Shown here: positions 1-8,508 of the stretch, piece after piece
Numbering within the stretch: position 1 is the stretch's first letter
Layout of the letters: each line of letters opens with the position of its first letter
Assembly: GCF_009727065.1 (NCBI RefSeq)
Contig: NZ_WNLP01000002.1
Span: forward strand, 186,001-250,000
Direction: 5' to 3'
DNA: 64,000 nt
Source: Bifidobacterium canis
GTDB taxonomy: Bacteria > Actinomycetota > Actinomycetes > Actinomycetales > Bifidobacteriaceae
The notes under the pieces: generated by a model
What the model saw: the letters and a program-made list of their open reading frames with translations, nothing else
Told to the model about the DNA's origin: nothing
Databases searched by the model: none
Position numbers and translations under genes: made by a program

Positions 1-1
1 G

Positions 2-979
2 GCCGTCATCGGCGGCGGCAACGTGGCTATGGACGTGGCTCGCGAACTCATGCGCAACGCCGACGATCTGAAGGCGCGCACCGACATCCCCGACAACGTG
101 TATGAGGGCATCAAGAAGAACAAGGCGAAGGAGCTGCACTTGTTCATTCGCCGTGGCGTTGCCCAGGCGAAGTTCTCGGTGCAGGAGCTGCGCGAGATGG
201 AGAAGCTCCCCGGCGTGCAGCTGATCATCGACGAAGACGATTTCGAACTCGATGACGACACGATTGAGGAGGCCGGCAAAGACAAGCTCACCCGTCAGAT
301 GGTGGAGGAGCTGTTCGCGATTCGCGACATGGCTGAAGATATGGAAGACGATGGCGACGTCGACTTCGAAGGCAACCCCGCCGACCGCAAGTATTACGTG
401 CACTTCAACAGTGCTCCGACCGAGATTCTTGGCGAAGACGGCAAGGTGAGCGCGATCCGCGTGGAGCGTACCGAGACTTCCGCAGACGGTCACATGACCC
501 GCACTGGCGAATTCACCGATTACCCAGTGCAGGCTGTTTATCACGCCATCGGCTACAAGCCGGAATCCGTGCCTGGCATTGCCTATGACGAGAAGGGTGC
601 TCATCTGGCTAACGCGAACGGTGACGGCCGCATCACCGTCGACGAGAACAATACCGAGATTCGCGACCGTCTCTATGCCACCGGCTGGGCGAAGCGCGGA
701 CCTGTCGGTTTGATCGGTTCGACGAAGTCCGACGCTCTGATGATCGTCACGAACATGCTCGAAGACCTCGCGAAGAACAAGGAAAATGCGCGTCTCGCTC
801 CCGACCGAGATCCCGAGTCGATCGACCGCTTGCTCGAATCGCGCGGTATCAAGCCGATCGATTTCGCCGGCTGGAAGCGCGTCGACGCATACGAGCGCGC
901 CGAAGGCGCGAAGGAAGGCCGCGAGCACAAGAAGGTCATCGACCCTGACCAGTTCCGTGCACTCGCACACGGCGAGTGA
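2..979 (+). CDS. Ferredoxin-NADP+ reductase-like flavoprotein, C-terminal part (5' end outside window)
   Basis: The frame is open from base 2, so the gene begins upstream of the window. The visible part opens with an NADPH-binding glycine motif (AVIGGGNVAMDVAREL), as in the pyridine-nucleotide domain of FprA/adrenodoxin-reductase-type and glutamate-synthase-small-subunit-like enzymes. It ends with the family's C-terminal part (GWAKRGPVGLIGSTKSDA), which follows the FAD/NADP site. The FAD-binding N-terminus is not seen. The expected role is cytoplasmic electron transfer between NADPH and ferredoxin or flavodoxin. A hairpin 33 bases after the stop suggests it ends its transcript. Family assignment is good; the physiological partner is unknown. 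Confidence 0.85.
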   Translation, partial: AVIGGGNVAMDVARELMRNADDLKARTDIPDNVYEGIKKNKAKELHLFIRRGVAQAKFSVQELREMEKLPGVQLIIDEDDFELDDDTIEEAGKDKLTRQMVEELFAIRDMAEDMEDDGDVDFEGNPADRKYYVHFNSAPTEILGEDGKVSAIRVERTETSADGHMTRTGEFTDYPVQAVYHAIGYKPESVPGIAYDEKGAHLANANGDGRITVDENNTEIRDRLYATGWAKRGPVGLIGSTKSDALMIVTNMLEDLAKNKENARLAPDRDPESIDRLLESRGIKPIDFAGWKRVDAYERAEGAKEGREHKKVIDPDQFRALAHGE

Positions 980-1011
980 CTGCGCGCCTTCCAATAATTA
1001 CTAATAATTAC

Positions 1012-1047
1012 TGGTGCCTCGCACACAATATGCTGTGCGAGGCACCA
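1012..1047 (+). terminator. Hairpin terminator after the ferredoxin reductase gene
   Basis: A 14-bp perfect inverted repeat (TGGTGCCTCGCACA and its complement) encloses an 8-base loop just after the stop at 979. The T-run after it is poor, so termination is inferred from position and stem strength. Confidence 0.6.
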
Positions 1048-1183
1048 GTTATATGAATTTATATTTACTCACACTAGGTGTCGAATATTTGTGAATATGC
1101 GGGCAAATAGAAGAGTTTGACCGCCGCGCGTGCGAATATCTAAAGAGAAAAATCTACTGTGTGATATTGAGAAGTAGGTAGTA

Positions 1184-2386
1184 ATGCGCGGTCAGCAGTC
1201 AGACTTCTCGCCAAAGGAGGCGAGCGGCACCCGTGACTCGCGCGTCACGGCCACATGCCAGCGATGCGAGCGCACGCTGAATCGTTGGCGCCGCCTACTG
1301 ATCGTTGCCCTGGCCGCCACACTCACTGTGCTGCTCGTGCTGTGCATGGGAGTTGGCGTGCAATATGTGCGAGCGCAAGCGGTGACAGCACACGAGCCGG
1401 AAACCACAGCAACTGAGCTGCCTCTTCCGCAGATCATGTCGTCCGCCACGAGTTCCGCAGCTGCCGCAGATAATTCGCAATTGAGCACAGCGCAGGCGGC
1501 GAGCGTTGCGCTGAACAATCTCACCCGAGTCAATACTGCCGACCAGTTCGCAACCGCTGGATTCACTCTCGATGATTCCTCCCGCGCGCAGCTCGAGCAA
1601 GTTCTGCGCGCGTTCACAGACAACGGATATCAGATCTCGTTCGCGCTCGCCGACATGAGCAGCGGCTCGGCGCTCGCGTCGAACGGTGCTGCGGTGCGGT
1701 ATCCGGCGTCGGCGATCAAAGCCCCATATGTGGTGTCGCTGCTGCAAACCGGGGCGATTGATCTCGAGGAAACCGCCGCGCATATGACGAGCGCGGGGCA
1801 ATACGCCGCGCAGCTCATCGAGCCGGTGCTGCGCTACTCAGATAACGACAATTACGACACATTGTTCGCGCAATACGGTAGCACTTCAATGATTACATGG
1901 GCGAATGGCATCGTCGAGAATCCCGCGCGCATGCAGGGATTCCAGTACCCAGACGTCAGTGCAACGGAACTCGCGAAAATGTGGGTGAACACGTATGCAT
2001 ATCTGGCGAGTAAGGAGTCCGGCTCGCAGGCCGCGCGCAACTGGCTCGGCTCGAATATGATCCACTCGCTGAACTCGGCGATCGACGCCGCGCATACTGA
2101 GTCTGCCGATGAGTCGGCGTCTGTGATTGTGCTGTCAAAAGCAGGCTGGATCAACGGCGAAGGCAATTATTATGCGCTCAATGACGCCGGCATCATATTG
2201 CCGGCGGTGGGCAGCGGCGCGCGCGGTTATGTGCTCGCGATGATGAGCGACGCCTGCGGTCGCAACGATTTGCTGACGCAGCTGGCGGGCACGCTCGACG
2301 ATATTGTGCGCTCGCAGATGCGCACGGAAAATAAGCAGAATACTCAGCGGCGCGGGCACAGCCAGTATTTGTGTGAGTCATTTTGA
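1184..2386 (+). CDS. Membrane-anchored serine hydrolase, class A beta-lactamase/transpeptidase-like fold
   Basis: 400 residues. A basic cytoplasmic N-terminus is followed by one membrane segment (about residues 38-62), a Ser/Ala/Thr-rich linker and an extracytoplasmic domain. The active-site set of the serine beta-lactamase/PBP superfamily is present in order: S-x-x-K at Ser176-Lys179 (YPASAIK), an SDN motif at about 219-221 (YSDNDNYDT), and a K-x-G box at Lys319 (SKAGW). The last reads KAG rather than the usual KTG. A housekeeping or cell-wall role is as likely as beta-lactam hydrolysis. htpX starts 12 bases after the stop, so the two are probably co-transcribed. The start at 1184 has only a weak ribosome-binding site. 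Confidence 0.75.
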   Translation: MRGQQSDFSPKEASGTRDSRVTATCQRCERTLNRWRRLLIVALAATLTVLLVLCMGVGVQYVRAQAVTAHEPETTATELPLPQIMSSATSSAAAADNSQLSTAQAASVALNNLTRVNTADQFATAGFTLDDSSRAQLEQVLRAFTDNGYQISFALADMSSGSALASNGAAVRYPASAIKAPYVVSLLQTGAIDLEETAAHMTSAGQYAAQLIEPVLRYSDNDNYDTLFAQYGSTSMITWANGIVENPARMQGFQYPDVSATELAKMWVNTYAYLASKESGSQAARNWLGSNMIHSLNSAIDAAHTESADESASVIVLSKAGWINGEGNYYALNDAGIILPAVGSGARGYVLAMMSDACGRNDLLTQLAGTLDDIVRSQMRTENKQNTQRRGHSQYLCESF

Positions 2387-2398
2387 TAGATTGTCTGT

Positions 2399-3379
2399 AT
2401 GAATGAAAACTTGCACATGCACAATCATCACAACGGGTTGAAAACGGCGGCGCTGTTTGCAATCATGTGGCTCGTCATCATGCTGATCTGGTGGTGCGCC
2501 GGTGCCACTGTGTCGACGCTGTGGATGTACGTGCTGATCGGTTTGGGCACATCGTTCGTTTCATACTGGTTCTCCGACCGGCTGGCAATCGCGTCGATGC
2601 ACGCGCAGGCGGTGACTGAGCAGCAGGCACCCGCGCTGTACCGAATCGTGAGAGAGCTGTCTCAAAAAGCGGGCAAGCCGATGCCGCGCATTTATATCGC
2701 GCCGACGCAGACGCCGAACGCATTCGCCACCGGTCGCAACGAGAAGCATGCGGCGGTGTGCTGCACGCAAGATATTCTGCAGATTCTCGACGAGCGTGAG
2801 CTCCGTGGCGTGCTCGGTCACGAGCTGATGCACGTGTATAACCGCGACATCCGCACGTCGGCGATCGCGGGAGCAATGGCAACGGTGCTCACGTATTTGG
2901 GATATTCGATGATGTATATCGGCAACTCCTCGCGCTCGAACAGCGACCGCGACAATGCCTCGGGAGCGCTGGGATTGATCGGCATCGTGCTCTCCGCAGT
3001 GCTCGCGCCGATTGCTGCGTCGCTTATTCAGATGGCGATTTCGCGCACCCGCGAATACGACGCCGACGAAGACGGCAGCACGCTGACCGGCGATCCGCTC
3101 GCGCTGGCGTCGGCACTCGACAAAATTTCGGCGGGCATCGATCAGAACCCGCTGCCGAAAACCAATACCGACACTTCCACTGCGGCAATGATGATCGAGT
3201 CTCCGTTCCGCGGGCGTGACATCTCGCGTTTGTTCTCAACGCATCCGCCGACTTCAGATCGCATCGCCCGCCTGCAGCAGATGGCAGTGGACATGGGGCA
3301 GGTTGGTGCCGCCGCTCCGCAGCAGCAGATGCCGCAGTACGCGCAGTATTCGCAGACTTCCAACTATTCGCAGCGCTAG
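2399..3379 (+). CDS. htpX: HtpX-type M48 membrane zinc metalloprotease
   Basis: 326 residues. Two N-terminal membrane segments (about 15-55) come first, then the catalytic HELMH motif with its first zinc histidine at about residue 141, then further hydrophobic segments. The third zinc ligand lies in SRTREYDADEDG, the usual HtpX signature. HtpX degrades misfolded membrane proteins from the cytoplasmic face. The tail is rich in Gln, Tyr and Ser (about 300-326) and is not part of the conserved fold. It follows the serine hydrolase by 12 bases with no clear Shine-Dalgarno sequence, consistent with translational coupling. Confidence 0.92.
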   Translation: MNENLHMHNHHNGLKTAALFAIMWLVIMLIWWCAGATVSTLWMYVLIGLGTSFVSYWFSDRLAIASMHAQAVTEQQAPALYRIVRELSQKAGKPMPRIYIAPTQTPNAFATGRNEKHAAVCCTQDILQILDERELRGVLGHELMHVYNRDIRTSAIAGAMATVLTYLGYSMMYIGNSSRSNSDRDNASGALGLIGIVLSAVLAPIAASLIQMAISRTREYDADEDGSTLTGDPLALASALDKISAGIDQNPLPKTNTDTSTAAMMIESPFRGRDISRLFSTHPPTSDRIARLQQMAVDMGQVGAAAPQQQMPQYAQYSQTSNYSQR

Positions 3380-3419
3380 TTCGCTAGTTTTCTGTGATTG
3401 CGTACCGAATGTTGGTGTG

Positions 3420-3545
3420 GGGTATTTCGCTTACGAGGCGACATTACTGAGCATATACGCGCATATCGGCGACGATTTTTCAACGATTTCCGGCGATTGT
3501 ACTTGCCGAATGAGCCTGTAATGTCGCCTCGTAAGCGAAATACCC
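3420..3545. mobile_element. MITE-like element, copy 1 (27-bp terminal inverted repeats)
   Basis: The arms at 3420-3446 and 3519-3545 are perfect 27-bp inverted repeats (GGTATTTCGCTTACGAGG...). The core of about 72 bp includes TTTTTCAACGATTTCCGGCG. A second copy with the same arms lies at 43156-43279, and its core is homologous but in the opposite orientation. No transposase is encoded and no clear target duplication is seen. Short ORFs across it are artefacts of the palindrome. Confidence 0.75.
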
Positions 3546-3657
3546 TGCGCAGCGTTTGAAATGCAGACTTTTCTGTGCTGGTTAGTGTGCGCTGTGCACA
3601 AAATGTGCCCATACTGTGCCCACGGAAGCGCAGCCGAGGCTGTGCAGTGTGAGGAAT

Positions 3658-3845
3658 GGGTCAGTTAACCCAGATCCAAGTTAAATCGCCCGCATCTGCG
3701 CGAAGTTCTGGGTCAGTTAACCTGCGCCAAAGTTACCTGACCCATACCGCAGCAGAGAAGTGGGCGATTTAACCGGCACGCAAGTTAATTCGCCCATATT
3801 TGCTAGGAAGTGAGCCAGTTAACTTAGCCGCGGGTTAACTTGCCC
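3658..3845. repeat. Array of four 34-bp palindromic repeats, about 52-bp period (locus 1)
   Basis: Units at 3658-3691, 3710-3743, 3762-3795 and 3812-3845 each have 12-bp inverted arms around a 10-bp centre. Arms are of two kinds, GGGTCAGTTAAC and GGGCGATTTAAC (or close variants), mixed between units. Start-to-start distances are 52, 52 and 50 bases. The same unit and spacing return at 63897-63982. Nothing coding is seen here. Confidence 0.85.
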
Positions 3846-3914
3846 ATAGTGGGAGGCGCGCGGACTGGTCTGCGCACATGCTAGACTATTCACGGTGCGC
3901 GCAAGCGGCACCAT

Positions 3915-3988
3915 GCGGATGTAGTTCATCGGTAGAACGAAAGCTTCCCAAGCTTTAGAGGCGAGTTCGACTCTCGTCATCCGCTCCA
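3915..3988 (+). tRNA. tRNA-Gly (anticodon CCC)
   Basis: The cloverleaf is complete. Acceptor stem GCGGATG pairs with CATCCGC, the anticodon stem AAAGC/GCTTT encloses the loop TTCCCAA (anticodon CCC), and the T-loop GTTCGACTC is canonical. CCA is encoded at 3986-3988. A terminator follows directly. No integrase gene or attachment-site duplicate is visible nearby. Confidence 0.95.
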
Positions 3989-3990
3989 CT

Positions 3991-4036
3991 AGAAAACGGC
4001 TGATTTCCAACGATTTCAGCCGTTTTCTTCTTTTCA
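3991..4036 (+). terminator. Rho-independent terminator of tRNA-Gly
   Basis: AGAAAACGGCTGA pairs with TCAGCCGTTTTCT, followed by a T-rich stretch (CTTCTTTTC). The loop TTTCCAACGATT matches the core motif of the MITE-like elements at 3420, 16663 and 43156. Confidence 0.85.
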
Positions 4037-4289
4037 GAACGCGCATAAAGGTAACAAAATAGTACCAATTTACAACAGATATATTTGCTGCGCCGATTTG
4101 ATGCAACGTTTGCCTATGCATCGATATAAACACGTTTCAGTAGTGGGAAATCTTTTGTGATCGGTGACTACGGAGTTCTCTTTGTGTGTGATTGTGGTTC
4201 AGGCTAGTTATATTTTCTCCAAATAGTGAACTTATTCTCGCATTCGTAACTTGAAATGAATATTTTCACACAAAACAAGGAGTGAGACG

Positions 4290-5443
4290 ATGGATTTTAA
4301 AGTTCCCCAAGGATTTGTGTTTGCAGGTGGTCACGTTGGCATCAAAGACGTCAACGATGACATCGGCATAGCGGTCGCCGACAAGGTGTGCAGCGCGTCC
4401 GCCATGTTCACCAAGAATCATTTTGCGGCGAGTGCATTCCCATTGGAAGGCAAGCGGTTGCCAATCACCGTCTGCAAGGAATCATCGTTACCAGCGGCAT
4501 AGCGAATGTGGCCACCGGTGAAGAAGGGCGTCGCAATGAGCTTCAACTCATTGATGAGCTTGCTTCATTGACGCATATCTCCCCGGAGAACATTCTGCCT
4601 TCATCTACTGGAATGATTGGCCCGCAGCTCCCTGTGAACACTATTTTGCAGGGAATGCCCGCAATCGTCGACCAACTGTCTCCGGAACACTTCATGCAAT
4701 TCGCCAAGGGAATCATCACAACGGATTCGGCAATTAAAATCGAATCGCGCACTGTGGGGGAGGCCACGATTCTGGCAACCGCAAAGGGCGCGGGCATGAT
4801 CGAGCCGAATATGGCCACCATGCTGGTGTACATCTTCACCGATGCCATAGTGCCGGATGCCAACATTGATGGCATGCTGCATCACAGTGTCAATCTGTCG
4901 TTCAACAGCATGAGCATCGACACCGACACATCTACCAGTGATACAGTAGCGCTGCTCTCCAGCGGAATCCACTCCGTTGATCTCGACGAGTTCCAAAATG
5001 CTCTTGATGACGTATGCGTCTCGCTATGCCGTCAGATAGTGGCAGGAGCTGAAGGTGCAAAGCACACCATCGAAGTGGTTGTCGAGAACTGTGCCACCGA
5101 TGAAGAAGCGAAACGAATCGGCAAATCCATAATCAATTCGCCGCTTGTGAAGACCGCCATTTATGGTGGCGACCCTAATTGGGGACGCATCATCATGGCC
5201 ATCGGGAAAACGCCGGACATCAACTTGGATAAGGGCGCAATTCGCATTTCCATCGGGGAATATCCCATCTTTGAGGATGGGAAGGAAGTCACAGGCAATG
5301 TTGAGGCAATTCGGCAGTATCTGAAGAGCAATAACGTCATCACCATCACGGTGGACATGAACTCGGGGCATGAGAGGCACCGCGTGTTCGGATGCGACCT
5401 GACCGAGGAATACATTCGTATCAACAGCTACTACACGACCTGA
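4290..5443 (+). pseudogene. argJ: argJ, glutamate N-acetyltransferase/ornithine acetyltransferase, frameshifted
   Basis: ArgJ transfers acetyl groups in arginine synthesis and cleaves itself at a conserved threonine. The N-terminal part lies in the frame from 4290 (MDFKVPQGFVFAGGHVG...) and stops at 4502. The rest continues in the next frame from about 4460 to 5443. The break lies near 4450-4462: one added base in CGGTTGCC would join KR to ANHRLQGIIVTSG and give about 384 residues, a normal ArgJ length. The catalytic region (KGAGMIEPNMATML) and GGDPNWGRIIMAIG are intact. No other arg gene is nearby, and the sequence looks lower in GC than its neighbours. A good Shine-Dalgarno (AAGGAG) precedes 4290. 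This is either recent inactivation or a sequence error. Confidence 0.8.
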
Positions 5444-5668
5444 TTCGTAGGGTCCTTAGCTGTTTGACAACTCAGCGTCTGTGGACAGCATCCGAAGGGA
5501 TGGATGCCGGTACGAATACCCAGTTCCGCCATGGTACGGATTCAGGATGAGGCGCAAGTATCGCTAGAAGATTGCTGGCGATACAAAGTGCAGGATTGAA
5601 TCTGCGGAAAGTATCGCTGGGCGGGTGCTGCGATACGAGGTAGGAGAGGCTCTCGGCAATTACGTGCC

Positions 5669-5821
5669 TATTTGGAAAGTGTGCGCTGTATTTGGAGATT
5701 ACGCGCGCTATTTGGAAAATACGTCACTTTTTGGGTTAAAACGTGACGTATTTTCCAAATATGGCGCGCGTTTTCCAAATAGCGCGCGCCGATTCCAAAT
5801 AGCGCGCGTAATCTCCAAATA
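5669..5821. repeat. Large palindrome built of 20-bp units
   Basis: TATTTGGA occurs at 5669, 5689 and 5709, each 20 bases apart. Its complement TCCAAATA occurs at 5754, 5774, 5794 and 5814, again 20 bases apart. Three pairs share one centre at 5735, so the region can fold into a hairpin of over 130 bases with GCGCGC blocks between the motifs. It lies in the 580-base gap 5444-6023, which otherwise holds no recognisable gene. Confidence 0.8.
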
Positions 5822-6023
5822 TGCCGCAATGTACCGCATAATTCGGATGCATGTTGTGTGCGCTGCTGGAAACTGAGCCGATGGCGGAACGCAAGAGGCT
5901 GGCGGAATATTGCTCCGCGAGGGCACCTTGTTGGTAATGGGACGTAAGAACGCCTCGCATAATGAATGTAGAAGCTTGCGGAGTTGGTTTCGGCGGCTTC
6001 GCGGCAGAACGTCAGGAGAGAAT

Positions 6024-6659
6024 ATGCGTATTTTTGTTGCAGGTGCTTCAGGTCGTGTTGGAACCGCGTTGACCAAGGATCTCGTTGCGCAGGGTCACGA
6101 AGTGGTGGCCGCTTCTCGGCATCCAGAGCATTTTGAAGGCCAAGAGCATGTGACTCCGATGGTGCTCGATCTGCACCGTTCCGTTGAACAGCTCGCAGAA
6201 GACTTGAAGGGCGTGGACGCCGTTTACTTCGTCGCCGGTTCCCGCGGCAAGGATCTGCTGCAGACCGACGCGTTCGGCGCAGTCAAACTGATGCAGGCCG
6301 CTGAGCAGCAGGGCATCAAGCGCTTTATTCTGCTGAGCTCGGTGTTCGCGGACGTTCCCGAGAAGTGGAACGACCCGAATCTCAAGGATATCCCCGACTA
6401 CAACATCGCGAAGTTCTTCGCTGACCAGTGGTTGATGACCCGCACTAACTTGGATTACACGATTATTCAGCCCGGCAATCTGATGGAAGAGCCCGCCACC
6501 GGCAAGGTCACTTTCCATGTGGATCGTTCCATTCCGAACAGCCTGTATGACGTGGCTGCCGTGCTCGCCGCCGTGCTTAACGCTCCGAACACCTATTGCA
6601 AGGTCATCATGATGGGCGGCGGCGATACGCCGATTGATCAGGCTGTTGCCGCATTCTGA
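6024..6659 (+). CDS. NAD(P)-binding SDR-family (NmrA/epimerase-like) protein
   Basis: 212 codons. The start at 6024 is chosen because AGGAGAG lies just upstream and MRIFVAGASGRVG begins the fold. The Rossmann glycine motif GASGRVG is at residues 7-13, followed by the atypical-SDR pattern RFILLSSVFAD and YNIAKFFADQWL. The latter has Tyr and Lys, but spaced unlike the classical YxxxK. The family includes NAD(P)H-sensing and small oxidoreductase proteins. No substrate can be inferred. It stands alone between two repeat regions. Confidence 0.8.
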   Translation: MRIFVAGASGRVGTALTKDLVAQGHEVVAASRHPEHFEGQEHVTPMVLDLHRSVEQLAEDLKGVDAVYFVAGSRGKDLLQTDAFGAVKLMQAAEQQGIKRFILLSSVFADVPEKWNDPNLKDIPDYNIAKFFADQWLMTRTNLDYTIIQPGNLMEEPATGKVTFHVDRSIPNSLYDVAAVLAAVLNAPNTYCKVIMMGGGDTPIDQAVAAF

Positions 6660-6719
6660 TTATTGCTAATCGCATGGCAGTGCATGTCACCTGCTGTGTG
6701 CACGGGAGAGGACTACTTC

Positions 6720-7035
6720 GCGTGCACCCAGCAGGTGACCTCTGCCCGCTGAGTACATGACGAATCCAGTAACACGCTCCCAACAGAAGGAATCTGTTAA
6801 AAGCACGCGGAGAGGGATGCTCACGTGCAATGAGCAGACGTGAGCTGTTCACTGTGCAGGAGGAGTGCTGCTGGAATGCTTTTACAGGATAAATCTGTTA
6901 CATGCACGTGAAAGCAGTCATTCGCGTGCACTTGGCAGATAGAACTTGTTGGAAGTGCATGAGGGACGTCGCAGACGTGCTTATAGCAGAACGGATCTGC
7001 TGAATGCACGTGGAGAGATCTGCTGAAAGTATGCG
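6720..7035. repeat. 51-bp periodic repeat array, degenerate copy (locus 1)
   Basis: About six units can be aligned on CAG at 6732, 6784, 6835, 6885, 6936 and 6987, with steps of 52, 51, 50, 51 and 51 bases. Each unit has the pattern cgtgca-n4-GCAG-n7-CTGTT/CTGCT-n4-TGCACGTG, with a small inverted repeat (GCAG/CTGC). The same architecture recurs at 50010-50680. Because the steps vary by a base, no reading frame is conserved and the array is unlikely to code. It fills most of the gap 6660-7116. Confidence 0.75.
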
Positions 7036-7116
7036 AAATATTCTCAGACAGATAAGAGCAGGTCTCGCTTGGATTCATGTTTGGGGCGTGTGCCGCGGCT
7101 GTAATACATTGAATAT

Positions 7117-8499
7117 ATGAGTGAGAAACCGCAGTTGCATATGACCGCTCGGGAGTGGTGGTCGCGCACAGATCCGCCCGAATTGCGCGGTTGGGTGGCT
7201 GCGGTGTGCGTGCTGGTCGCGTTCTCGATCATTGCCCTCGGCATACGAGCAGGCACAGCGTGGGGCGCGTACGAGCCGCCGGCATTGTATGACCAGCCTG
7301 CGCACGGCGAGCAAATCATCGAGAAACAGTCCTCTGATTCCAAGGTTGCCGATGATGTTTCGCGCTGGTATATGCAGCTCGTGGGCGGGCAGACGGGGCT
7401 TTTGGTGGCGCCGCAATATCAGTTGAGTTCGGTGAAAGTGGCCGACACAAAACAGCTGGAGAAAGTCCCTAATAATAACTATCTGTTTGTTCAGCTCGAT
7501 ATTATGATGCGCCCGCGGTTTGCTTCGGTCACCAGTCTCGCCGAGCAGCAGGGTTGTGAGGAAATATCGGGTTCGTCGACGAATAATATGACATGCGTTT
7601 TCGAACTTGAACCAAAGCAGAATGAGTATCACGTGCTGCAAGTGATGACTTACTCTGACTACTGGAGCATGGCAGATCCGCCGAAACCCAAGCCTACAGC
7701 CCCTGTGCTCAATGGCAAGAACGGCTACAGAGTGAGTACTGAGAAGCTGGAAGTGACGTATGATGCTGGGAAAACGTGGGTCGCAGTTCCAGACGGTGTG
7801 CAGCGAGTGTTGGGCGACATGAACGCCAGCACCGAGCTGTGGTTGGAGCCATCGAGTTATGTGATCACTCCGCAGTTCACTGCATTCGTGGGGACTGAGC
7901 GCAATTCTGACGGTGATGGGGACGACGCCGAACTCATCTACTCCTGGGATTGTGGCAAGACCTGGCTTACGTCGCGGTTCGGGAGGGGTATTAACGCGCC
8001 GACGTTCATCTCGGTGGTAGGCGACCGCATCGGCGTGGCATACAGCTTCGATGCCGCGCTCACCGCTCGCGGGTATGTGATGGTTGCGTCCACATTGACG
8101 CAGCTGCGCGCTGATCCACAGCACGCATGGCAGAAGATTCCGCAGTATACGCAGTACCCGACCGATCTGACGCTAGCGAGCTGGCTGAACGACACCACTG
8201 TGTTCGTGGGGAAGACTGACACGTTGTATATGTCCTCCGACACCGGCGCCACTTGGCAGAAAATCGCGGTTCCGCAGGAACCTGGACTCGAAAAGAAGCT
8301 CGGTTTTTACCCGTTCGATACGCCGACGCGCATGTGGCAGGAGAACGGCAAGTATTACCTCGCCGTAGGGCAGGGGAGCGACGCCGATTACGCGCGCGAC
8401 GGCAAAATCATGGAATCCGTGTTCTCCTACAACGCATCAGACAACTCGTTCACTTTCGTCAAGGAGCAGCCCGAGCCCGCCGCTACTTCCGCTGGCTGA
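7117..8499 (+). CDS. Membrane-anchored protein with Asp-box (BNR) repeats, function unknown
   Basis: 460 residues. A short cytoplasmic N-terminus and one membrane segment (about 28-50) are followed by a large outside domain. At least three Asp-box-like motifs (S/T-x-D-x-G-x-T-W) are visible: TYDAGKTW, YSWDCGKTW and SSDTGATW. These occur in beta-propellers such as sialidases and Ycf48-like proteins. The catalytic arginine triad and Tyr/Glu of sialidases are not evident, so enzyme activity should not be assumed. The tail is Pro/Ala-rich. No operon partner is seen. Confidence 0.6.
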   Translation: MSEKPQLHMTAREWWSRTDPPELRGWVAAVCVLVAFSIIALGIRAGTAWGAYEPPALYDQPAHGEQIIEKQSSDSKVADDVSRWYMQLVGGQTGLLVAPQYQLSSVKVADTKQLEKVPNNNYLFVQLDIMMRPRFASVTSLAEQQGCEEISGSSTNNMTCVFELEPKQNEYHVLQVMTYSDYWSMADPPKPKPTAPVLNGKNGYRVSTEKLEVTYDAGKTWVAVPDGVQRVLGDMNASTELWLEPSSYVITPQFTAFVGTERNSDGDGDDAELIYSWDCGKTWLTSRFGRGINAPTFISVVGDRIGVAYSFDAALTARGYVMVASTLTQLRADPQHAWQKIPQYTQYPTDLTLASWLNDTTVFVGKTDTLYMSSDTGATWQKIAVPQEPGLEKKLGFYPFDTPTRMWQENGKYYLAVGQGSDADYARDGKIMESVFSYNASDNSFTFVKEQPEPAATSAG

Positions 8500-8508
8500 C
8501 CGCCTTGT

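Noticed and set aside
3658..3845. CRISPR array at the 34-bp repeats
   Set aside because: Units are themselves palindromes with short, mutually similar spacers of 16-18 bases.
3915..3988. tRNA-Gly as an integration site of a genomic island
   Set aside because: No integrase gene and no duplicated 3' end of the tRNA was found in the window.
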